9,459 nucleotides of DNA from positions 1 through 9,459 of the forward strand of contig CAJBHE010000197.1 in the NCBI GenBank assembly GCA_903952885.1, in the 5' to 3' direction. Of the stretch, positions 1 through 5,114 are shown in pieces. A program made the position numbers and the translations under genes. Positions within the stretch are counted from its first letter, which is position 1; every line of letters begins with the position of its first letter. The notes beneath the pieces are model-generated. The model was not told the origin of the DNA, ran no database searches, and was given only the letters and a program-made list of their open reading frames with translations. Source of the DNA: an uncultured Burkholderiales bacterium. GTDB lineage: Bacteria; Pseudomonadota; Gammaproteobacteria; Burkholderiales; Burkholderiaceae_C.

Positions 1-553
1 CAAACACTTGGCCGTTCAAGAACACCATGGGCACAGCCATGATTTGGCGTTCTTCCACTTCCTTCTGGAACGCGCCGCCTTCGATCACCACGGTCTTGAC
101 CTTGGGGTTGACGATGGCCATGAGCGAGAGCGCTTGCACGACGTCTGGGCAGTTGTGGCAGCTCAAAGACATGTACACCTCAAAGTTGAAGTCGCCACCA
201 TCCGCAGAATGAAGGGCCTTGATGCTGTCGATCACATCTTGTTCTACCTTGGGTGGGTGGCCGCCGGTCCACAACAGGGCCAACACCAAAGAGGTGAACT
301 CATGGCCGAGTGGCAAGCCTGCAAAGCGCACGCCCTGTGTTTCGCCTTCGCGCACCACAGCAAATGAAGGCTTGCGTGCATCAGTGCCCGAGGTGTGGAG
401 CGTGACTTTGTCAGACAAACCCACGATGGTGTTGAGCAACTCGCCCATGTCTTTGCCGGTCTCGCTGTCGTCCAGTGAGGCGACCAAGCGGATGGGCTGG
501 CGCAGCATGCCAAGGTATTGTTGAAGTTGGGCTTTGAGTGTGTCGTCGAGCAT
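1..553 (-). CDS. ahpF: Alkyl hydroperoxide reductase subunit F (N-terminal part, runs off left edge)
   Basis: AhpF is the cytoplasmic flavoprotein that moves electrons from NAD(P)H to AhpC, which then reduces H2O2 and organic peroxides. Only the first 184 residues are in the window; the FAD and NADH domains lie beyond the left edge. The visible part is the N-terminal tandem thioredoxin-fold domain. It holds the redox motif SCHNCPDVVQ with Cys132 and Cys135, the pair that reduces AhpC, followed by the conserved MAVPMVFLNG stretch with a cis-proline. The start ATG (551-553) is preceded by a good AGGAG ribosome site 8 bases upstream. The gene follows ahpC on the same strand, 198 bases downstream of its stop. 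The product is clear from the motif and near-colinearity with enterobacterial AhpF. The open frame simply continues off the window, so there is no sign of damage. Confidence 0.95.
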   Translation of the reverse strand, partial: MLDDTLKAQLQQYLGMLRQPIRLVASLDDSETGKDMGELLNTIVGLSDKVTLHTSGTDARKPSFAVVREGETQGVRFAGLPLGHEFTSLVLALLWTGGHPPKVEQDVIDSIKALHSADGGDFNFEVYMSLSCHNCPDVVQALSLMAIVNPKVKTVVIEGGAFQKEVEERQIMAVPMVFLNGQVF

Positions 554-688
554 GGTGTTCTCCTATTTCAGGGTGCATTAACTCAAGGTCATGCGCTTGT
601 GGCGCTGTCCTTGTGGGTTAAAAGGTTGGGGGTGATTCGCTGAGTACAACGCATACCAGCTTGTGGCCGGAATGCGCTGCGCTCAACG

Positions 689-704
689 ACCTGCGCTAGC
701 AGGT
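689..704. other. Short perfect hairpin 2 downstream of ahpC
   Basis: ACCTGC and GCAGGT form a 6-bp perfect stem around a 4-base loop. In the ahpC-ahpF transcript it follows the hairpin at 719-736, with the palindrome TTGATCAA (706-713) between them. There is no T-run, so it is not a textbook intrinsic terminator. An mRNA-stabilising or attenuating role between ahpC and ahpF is possible. Confidence 0.45.
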
Positions 705-718
705 GTTGATCAATCATC

Positions 719-736
719 ACCCTGCGTCAGCAGGGT
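719..736. other. Short perfect hairpin 1 downstream of ahpC
   Basis: ACCCTGC and GCAGGGT form a 7-bp perfect stem with a 4-base loop, beginning about 16 bases after the ahpC stop in the direction of transcription. The stem core CCTGC/GCAGG is the same as in the neighbouring hairpin at 689-704. No T-tract follows on the minus strand (TGATGATTG), so it would terminate weakly if at all. It may protect the ahpC 3' end and allow AhpC to be made in excess of AhpF. Confidence 0.45.
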
Positions 737-751
737 TTAACTGGGGCAAAA

Positions 752-1315
752 TTAGATCTTGCCGACCAAGTCGATGGAAGGAGCCAAAGTCTTCGCGCCT
801 TCTTTCCACTTCGCTGGGCACACTTGGCCTGGGTTAGCGGCGGTGTATTGAGCAGCAGTCAACTTACGCAGTGTTTCAGACACGTCACGAGCGATTTCGT
901 TGGAATGCACTTCCATGGTCTTGATCATGCCCTCTGGGTTGATCACGAAAGTGCCACGCAAGGCCAGGCCGTCTTCTTCGATGTGCACGCCAAATGCGCG
1001 TGTCAACTTGTGTGTTGGGTCGCCGATCAATGGGAACTTGGCTTTGCCCACAGCAGGTGAAGTCTCGTGCCACACTTTGTGTGAGAAGTGTGTGTCGGTG
1101 GTGATGATGTACACCTCAGCGCCGGCTTTTTGGAATGCTGCATAGTTGTCAGCTGCGTCTTCGATTTCTGTAGGGCAGTTGAAGGTGAAAGCGGCTGGCA
1201 TGAAAATGAACACGTTCCACTTGCCCTTGAGCGTGGCTTCTGTGATTTCAACGAACTTACCGTTGTGGAAGGCTTGGTTCTTGAACGGTTGGATTTGGGT
1301 ATTGATCAAAGACAT
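752..1315 (-). CDS. ahpC: Alkyl hydroperoxide reductase subunit C (2-Cys peroxiredoxin)
   Basis: This 187-residue protein is a typical 2-Cys peroxiredoxin of the AhpC/Prx1 class, the same length as the enterobacterial enzyme. It reduces H2O2, organic peroxides and peroxynitrite in the cytoplasm and is recycled by AhpF. The peroxidatic cysteine is Cys47 in FTFNCPTE and the resolving cysteine is Cys166 in GQVCPAKWK. The C-terminal LAPSIDLVGKI is standard for the family. The often-seen PADFTFVCPTE reads PAAFTFNCPTE here; I recall this form from Pseudomonas and Burkholderiales AhpC, so it is not a defect. I chose the ATG at 1313-1315 because AAAGGAA lies just upstream and MSLINTQIQPF matches the family start. 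An in-frame GTG/ATG extension of 24 residues to 1387 overlaps the promoter region and is unlikely. ahpF follows on the same strand. Confidence 0.97.
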   Translation of the reverse strand: MSLINTQIQPFKNQAFHNGKFVEITEATLKGKWNVFIFMPAAFTFNCPTEIEDAADNYAAFQKAGAEVYIITTDTHFSHKVWHETSPAVGKAKFPLIGDPTHKLTRAFGVHIEEDGLALRGTFVINPEGMIKTMEVHSNEIARDVSETLRKLTAAQYTAANPGQVCPAKWKEGAKTLAPSIDLVGKI

Positions 1316-1349
1316 GTGGTTTCCTTTGGGTGGTTGATAAAAACTATCG

Positions 1350-1366
1350 AATGAGAAAAACTCATT
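1350..1366. promoter_or_regulatory. Candidate operator upstream of ahpC (inverted repeat)
   Basis: AATGAG and CTCATT form a perfect 6-5-6 inverted repeat, nested inside an outer CTATC (1344-1348) and GATAG (1376-1380) pair. The half-sites equal the arms of the classical Fur box AATGAG-N7-CTCATT, but the spacer is 5 bases instead of 7. The element lies 35-51 bases before the ahpC start, just downstream of a candidate -10 (TATCAT, minus strand, 1374-1379). It could bind the adjacent Fur-family protein; equally it could fold in the 5' leader RNA. Confidence 0.35.
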
Positions 1367-1373
1367 GACGTGA

Positions 1374-1379
1374 ATGATA
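1374..1379 (-). promoter_or_regulatory. Possible ahpC -10 element
   Basis: TATCAT on the minus strand matches TATAAT at 5 of 6 positions and would place transcription start near 1367, about 50 bases before the ahpC ATG. The hexamer 17 bases upstream (TCACCA) is a poor -35, which would fit a promoter that needs an activator. This is a weak call on sequence alone. Confidence 0.3.
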
Positions 1380-1407
1380 GACAACATTTCTCAGGCTGGT
1401 GATTGTT

Positions 1408-1432
1408 TGTCTCAATGAGAGCGATTGAGACA
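1408..1432. other. 8-bp inverted repeat between fur-like gene and ahpC
   Basis: TGTCTCAA and TTGAGACA form a perfect 8-bp stem around a 9-base loop, starting 8 bases after the stop codon of the Fur-family gene. No T-tract follows on either strand. It could be a factor-assisted terminator of the upstream operon or a protein-binding site for ahpC control. The minus-strand core TCTCATTGAGA is itself a 5-1-5 palindrome. Confidence 0.4.
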
Positions 1433-1440
1433 GCCTTGCG

Positions 1441-1890
1441 TTAAGACGACTCGGCGCATTCTGGCTTAGAGCAAAGGCCGTACAGCGACATGGAGTGGTT
1501 AATTAGCTTGAACCCATGTTTCTTAGCAATCTTTTCTTGACGCGACTCCACTTCCTCGTCGTGAAACTCCACTACGGAGCCACAGCTTAAGCACACCAAA
1601 TGGTCGTGGTGGCCGCCTTCGTTCAGCTCGAAGGTGGTTTTGCCTGTTTCAAAATTGGTTGCTACCAAGATGCCCGCATCTGCAAACTGCGTGAGCACGC
1701 GATATACCGTGGCGAGACCAATGTCGCCCTCGTGCTCCAGCACCTTTTTGTAAACATCCTCCGCAGACAGATGCCGAGCGTTACTTTGGTTAAAAATTTC
1801 AAGCACGGTAACGCGCGCGCTCGTCACCTTGAGGCCCTTGCTTTTGAGCTGCGAAGAATACTTATCCATATCCATGGTGTGTTCTTTCAT
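1441..1890 (-). CDS. Fur-family ferric uptake regulator (probable paralogue)
   Basis: This 149-residue protein is a metal-dependent repressor of the Fur family. It has an N-terminal winged-helix DNA-binding domain with the recognition region DIGLATVYRVLTQF (56-69) and a C-terminal dimerisation and metal domain. Metal ligands are in place: His40, Glu88, HHDH (94-97), and Glu115 at the position where Fur has Glu and PerR has Asp. Two structural zinc pairs are present, Cys100/Cys103 and Cys140/Cys145. It is therefore Fur-like rather than PerR-like by ligand set. Its N-terminal helix reads KVTSARVTVLEIF where housekeeping Fur usually reads KxTLPRLKILEIF, and the gene is not beside bamE/omlA as primary fur often is in this order, so a second Fur is likely. 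The ATG at 1888-1890 overlaps the upstream stop as ATGA. ATGs at 1875 (144 aa) and 1869 are alternatives; none has a strong ribosome site. It ends the six-gene operon and precedes ahpC. Confidence 0.9.
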   Translation of the reverse strand: MKEHTMDMDKYSSQLKSKGLKVTSARVTVLEIFNQSNARHLSAEDVYKKVLEHEGDIGLATVYRVLTQFADAGILVATNFETGKTTFELNEGGHHDHLVCLSCGSVVEFHDEEVESRQEKIAKKHGFKLINHSMSLYGLCSKPECAESS

Positions 1891-2348
1891 AAATTTGTAT
1901 CGAAGCGCGACGGTATGAATTTTCGCCAGGTATGTGCCAAGAATAATAAGGGGCAAAACGCGCCCATCCAAAAGTGCAGCGGCGAAACCCAATCGTGCAT
2001 GTCAGGGCTGCCATAAAGCAAAACCAAGCCACCTAATGCGATGGCTGCCAGCAACAAGAAATTGGCCAAGCCAAGTGCCCATTTGCGCGCTTCATCGTGT
2101 TTGTGCCACATCACCCGCACATGAGGCCATACGCCGCGACCGCACATGATGCAAAACAACCAAGTGGACACACCATGCACCACACCCGAAACGCGCCGCC
2201 ATGTGGCTTGGTCTGGTGACATGTCCATCAACTCAGTGGCAGGCAGAACGAACATCACCACACCTGTGATGAACAACAGCAGACTCACGGCCGTCATCCA
2301 TAAAAAGGTGGACCGTCCCCAGCCGGCCAAGTGTTTTGTTCTTGTCAT
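1887..2348 (-). CDS. Four-helix inner-membrane protein, putative b-type cytochrome partner of the FMN protein
   Basis: This 153-residue protein has four predicted membrane segments at about 14-36, 54-78, 90-112 and 120-140. Histidines sit at corresponding ends of helices 2 and 4: His58 and His76 in helix 2, His125 and His139 in helix 4. This layout resembles cytochrome b561-like and DUF4405/PepSY-type membrane electron carriers, in which such pairs ligate haem. The assignment is by topology and not by a diagnostic motif. The start ATG (2346-2348) has a GGAG site 8 bases upstream and overlaps the apbE stop as ATGA; the 3' end overlaps the Fur-family gene in the same way. A 27-residue upstream extension lies inside apbE and is rejected. 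Placement directly after apbE and the FMN-binding gene suggests that it supplies electrons to the periplasmic flavin. It could also be a structural membrane anchor without haem. Confidence 0.8.
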   Translation of the reverse strand: MTRTKHLAGWGRSTFLWMTAVSLLLFITGVVMFVLPATELMDMSPDQATWRRVSGVVHGVSTWLFCIMCGRGVWPHVRVMWHKHDEARKWALGLANFLLLAAIALGGLVLLYGSPDMHDWVSPLHFWMGAFCPLLFLAHTWRKFIPSRFDTNL

Positions 2349-3166
2349 TGCGTTCTCCACATACGGGCCTGATTTTGTCGCAACACGGCCCGCAAATCTG
2401 GGCATAGCAGGCTGGCTTGCGTGGCCCACTTAGTCAATACATCGGCCGCCATGCAGCTAGAGGCTTGAACCGTGACGCTGGTCCACCTAGGCTTACTGCG
2501 TGATCTGGCAAGGACAAACTCAGGGTTCAGCGCACCCGCCACAGAAGTAGCCAGTGCCATCTGCTGAATGTGTGTCTTGTGTTGCAGGCGGCCGTCCATC
2601 AAGTGAGTTTTGGCATGTCGCACATCGATGGGCCAACGTCTGTCTCCTAGGGTTCGCAAATCTCCGCCAGCGTTGACCAAGGCGCTGTGTACACCTTGGT
2701 CAGCTAGCTTTTCAATGGCTCGGTCCACGGCATAGCCTTTGGCGATGCCGCCAAAGTCAAGCGCAACTGGTGCGGCTAATTCAACTTCTGTATCCGTGAG
2801 TATGCAGATGTCATGGAGTGAGCCTAAGCCATCGCAACTTAGCCCAGGGCGCACGCCAGCATGAGAGAGCGCAAGGGCCGCACGGCATGGATTGAAAGCA
2901 CCACGACTGAGCTGCCACCAATATTGCGCAGCGCGAATCACGCGCACGGTATGTGCATCGAGTGTCAACACATCGCCCTTGCGTGCACGCGAGAGTCGGC
3001 CAAGGTCTGATTCGGGTTGGTGCGCACTCATCACATGTCCAATGCGCGCGACCGTGGCAAAGGCATCAGCAATGGCTTTTTTAACGCGTAGGTCATCAGC
3101 CGCCTCGGCATGCACATGGATGGAAACCACCGTGCCCAGCAAAGGGCGCGCTCTCGCGATCAGCAT
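2345..3166 (-). CDS. apbE: ApbE-family FAD:protein FMN transferase without signal peptide
   Basis: ApbE enzymes split FAD and attach the FMN part through a phosphoester bond to a Thr/Ser in an SGAT-type motif of a partner protein. Family landmarks appear in order: RARPLLGT near the N-terminus (5-12), MSAHQPESDLGRLS (46-59), LSRGAFNP (86-93), the central DFGGIAKGYAVDRA (137-150), VNAGGDLR (164-171) and a C-terminal AADVLTK (240-246), which corresponds to the metal-binding AD(A/V)L(S/T) segment. At 273 residues it is shorter than many members. Two points are odd. The protein begins at the catalytic fold with no signal or lipobox, although ApbE is usually an exported lipoprotein. The usual HIIDP(R)TG stretch is not recognisable between LATSV (206-210) and the C-terminal motif. 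The gene follows the FMN-binding gene by 7 bases and overlaps the next gene by ATGA. Cytoplasmic ApbE acting before Tat export is my inference. Confidence 0.9.
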   Translation of the reverse strand: MLIARARPLLGTVVSIHVHAEAADDLRVKKAIADAFATVARIGHVMSAHQPESDLGRLSRARKGDVLTLDAHTVRVIRAAQYWWQLSRGAFNPCRAALALSHAGVRPGLSCDGLGSLHDICILTDTEVELAAPVALDFGGIAKGYAVDRAIEKLADQGVHSALVNAGGDLRTLGDRRWPIDVRHAKTHLMDGRLQHKTHIQQMALATSVAGALNPEFVLARSRSKPRWTSVTVQASSCMAADVLTKWATQASLLCPDLRAVLRQNQARMWRTQ

Positions 3167-3173
3167 GCGTCGG

Positions 3174-3749
3174 TTACTTTCCAGCCACCAGCAATGACAC
3201 CAGCGCGCTCAAGCGTTGCATGCCCTCAGTCACATGCTGGCAAGACAGCGTGGCACCTGAGATGTTGCGAATGTCGTCGGCGAAACGCATGGTGTCTGGC
3301 CCCTTTTTGCCGATGAATTGTTTGCGCCATGCGGTCTGCTTGATTTCAGAGCCGTGCGATTCGCGATAGGCCAACACCTCCATGCCCAGTGATGCGCCTT
3401 GCGCATCAAAGCCAGCGGCGTAGTCGATCAGGTCATATTTACCAATCACGCGGTCTGCAATGACCCAGCCCACAGGTTTGTCAGTCTGCATGGCGCGCCA
3501 AATTTTTGGGCTGAAGTTTTTTGGAACACGCGCGTCAGAGGCTTTGGCGATGGCGCTCAATTTGGCCTCATCCAGCGTTAGGGCCAAGGCCTGAAATGCA
3601 TCCGCATTGGGAAGCAACAGCTTTTGCGCTTGTTCGGCTTCCATGAAGACGGCTGCAAACACGGGCCCACTCAGCCATGGGCTGGCTAAGCTGGCGACGC
3701 CAAGTAGCTGCAATGCAGCGCGTCGGTTGGTTGCGAGTGGCTTGTGCAT
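3174..3749 (-). CDS. Exported FMN-binding-domain protein with SGAT flavinylation site
   Basis: This 191-residue protein has an FMN-binding domain like that of RnfG, NqrC and NosR. Near the C-terminus ADDIRNISGATLS carries the ApbE-recognised motif, with Thr167 as the predicted covalent FMN attachment site. The N-terminus, TNRRAALQLLGVASLASPW with a following PVFAAVF, reads as a twin-arginine-type signal peptide of about 32 residues, so the domain should act in the periplasm. I chose the ATG at 3747-3749 because it gives this signal peptide and lies one base after the porin stop (TGATATG), suggesting coupled translation. The 23-residue upstream extension is porin antisense-frame filler. Genes for ApbE and a four-helix membrane protein follow directly, forming a plausible electron path from membrane to periplasmic flavin. 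Its electron acceptor cannot be read from sequence; Fe(III) or the di-haem peroxidase are candidates given the operon. Confidence 0.92.
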   Translation of the reverse strand: MHKPLATNRRAALQLLGVASLASPWLSGPVFAAVFMEAEQAQKLLLPNADAFQALALTLDEAKLSAIAKASDARVPKNFSPKIWRAMQTDKPVGWVIADRVIGKYDLIDYAAGFDAQGASLGMEVLAYRESHGSEIKQTAWRKQFIGKKGPDTMRFADDIRNISGATLSCQHVTEGMQRLSALVSLLVAGK

Positions 3750-3750
3750 A

Positions 3751-5094
3751 TCAATAGTGGAAACCAAGGCCCATGTTGAAGCGGTCAAGTGCGCTGTTGT
3801 TTTGGTATTTCTGCACATCCATTTTCACCACGACTTGGGGGTGCAAGTAATAGCTGGCGCCCAAGGTCCAAACTTTGGTGTCTGGGTCATTGGCTGGCGC
3901 TAAGCCGCCCAGTCCTGAATAGCCCAAGCCAGTATTGATGCGCTCATAGCGTGTGAATGGGACCAAGCTGGTATCGCCCTTGCGCCACAAGCGATAAGCC
4001 GCTTGGGCATACCAACCTCTGAATTGGTCCGGCACGGGGTTCACGCCGTTGCCAGAGGCATTGAATGCGCTCACGTCATGAAAGCGGCCTTGGGCTGCCA
4101 AGGCGGATAAATCCCAAGAACCTATTTGCCACTTGGTATGCACTTCCGCCAAGGTCACAGACGCGTTGGGCGATGCAATGGTGGGTTGCTTTTGGCCAAT
4201 GCCGCCTTGAAATAAGCTGCCACCAAAGTTCACGCCTGGTATGCCGTCATAGTTGAGCGCACCGTAGTAGCCGAGTGAAGCGGCCTTGGCTTTTTGTCCT
4301 TCTTGATGAATCGCGCCGAGCGGTGACTCTTTGGTTTCAGCGCTGTCGGTCGGCCACTTGGTCAAGTCAAAGCTGGTGACCACACCAGCGTCCCAGCGAA
4401 GGCCTGAGTCTTGTGTGCCACGAAAGCCTAGGCCAAGTTCGCGCCACGTCGAGGGAATGATGGCTGTTTCAACAAGGTTGCGGGTGACGCCGAAGTAGCG
4501 CGTTGGTTCGTGAGTCTCATTCATATAACCCACGGGCAGCAAGAACAAACCCATCTTCGCAGTCAGGCCGTCACTGATGTCGTGCTCCACATAGAGCTGC
4601 TCAAACGCCACCTCACCGCTGTCATCTTTCGAGACCACGGCGTGCTCCACTTCGAGTTCGGCCGCGAAGCGTGTGCGGTCATTGAAGCGGTAGCCAAAGC
4701 CCAAGACCGCACGGCGAGCAGTGGCCTCAGAGCCTGCGATGTTGTTTTTGGGGCGTGTGAAATTCAACTCGCCGTAGCCAAATAGATTCACTGCATTTGG
4801 GGCAGGTTCAGTCATTTGGTTCGTGTGGGTGGCGACGGCTACAGGCGGCTCGCTGACGCTGGTGCGTTCGGTAGGTGTGAAGGGGTTTGAGTTGCTGCTT
4901 TGTGCGGTCACGGTTGACGCAGCGGCAGCTTCTTGCGATTTTTGTTTCTTCAGCACCTCCAATTCAGCACGTAACTGGCGTAGCTCTTCGCGCATGTGTC
5001 GCATTTCAGAGGCGACCTCTTTGGCGGTTTGTGCGTGGCCGACTTGGCAAGCCAATGCAACTGCTGTTGCGATGAGTGTGGTTTGGAGTTTCAT
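3751..5094 (-). CDS. Outer-membrane porin-like beta-barrel protein with N-terminal coiled coil
   Basis: This 447-residue protein starts with a Sec signal peptide (MKLQTTLIATAVALACQVGHA, cleaved near residue 21). A short coiled-coil region rich in Glu, Arg and Leu follows (about 24-50), then a Ser/Ala/Pro linker, and from about residue 85 a long series of alternating-hydrophobic strands. The last residues, NMGLGFHY, end in an aromatic residue, as outer-membrane barrels do for recognition by the BAM machinery. The shape resembles the phosphate-selective porin O/P type or related general porins; substrate cannot be assigned. The ATG at 5092-5094 has AAAGGAA about 8 bases upstream. A 65-residue Arg-rich upstream extension lies within the peroxidase gene and is rejected. 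It sits 20 bases after the peroxidase-like gene and 1 base before the FMN-binding gene, suggesting that it admits a substrate of this redox system. Confidence 0.88.
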   Translation of the reverse strand: MKLQTTLIATAVALACQVGHAQTAKEVASEMRHMREELRQLRAELEVLKKQKSQEAAAASTVTAQSSNSNPFTPTERTSVSEPPVAVATHTNQMTEPAPNAVNLFGYGELNFTRPKNNIAGSEATARRAVLGFGYRFNDRTRFAAELEVEHAVVSKDDSGEVAFEQLYVEHDISDGLTAKMGLFLLPVGYMNETHEPTRYFGVTRNLVETAIIPSTWRELGLGFRGTQDSGLRWDAGVVTSFDLTKWPTDSAETKESPLGAIHQEGQKAKAASLGYYGALNYDGIPGVNFGGSLFQGGIGQKQPTIASPNASVTLAEVHTKWQIGSWDLSALAAQGRFHDVSAFNASGNGVNPVPDQFRGWYAQAAYRLWRKGDTSLVPFTRYERINTGLGYSGLGGLAPANDPDTKVWTLGASYYLHPQVVVKMDVQKYQNNSALDRFNMGLGFHY

Positions 5095-5114
5095 GTCGTG
5101 TTTCCTTTCAATAT

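Larger units (their letters stand above)
554..751. other. ahpC-ahpF intergenic spacer
   Basis: This 198-base spacer separates the ahpC stop from the ahpF start. It contains two perfect short hairpins (689-704 and 719-736, listed separately) near the ahpC side and no convincing open reading frame. The heptamer CTTGTGG occurs three times (596-602, 610-616, 660-666) with irregular spacing. I see no clear sigma70 promoter for ahpF, so ahpF is probably read through from ahpC. Confidence 0.5.

Noticed and set aside
8..367. 119-residue plus-strand open frame (and 101-residue frame at 219-524)
   Set aside because: Both lie antisense to ahpF, whose motif SCHNCP and long clean frame are decisive. They show no ribosome site or family pattern.
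596..666. CTTGTGG heptamer repeated three times
   Set aside because: Irregular spacing (14 and 50 bases) and low complexity; most likely chance without comparative support.
1316..1387. 24-residue extension of AhpC
   Set aside because: Would cover the promoter and inverted repeat; the start at 1315 has a ribosome site and gives the exact family length.
1340..1400. OxyR site (ATAG-N7-CTAT repeats) upstream of ahpC
   Set aside because: CTAT and ATAG occur, but not in the required spacing; only isolated tetramers match.
1441..1890. PerR rather than Fur
   Set aside because: The PerR-diagnostic Asp is Glu here and the overall ligand set is that of Fur, despite the ahpC neighbour.
1600..2016. 138-residue plus-strand open frame
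   Set aside because: Antisense to the Fur-like gene and its overlapping neighbour; composition looks like a shadow frame with no recognisable domain.
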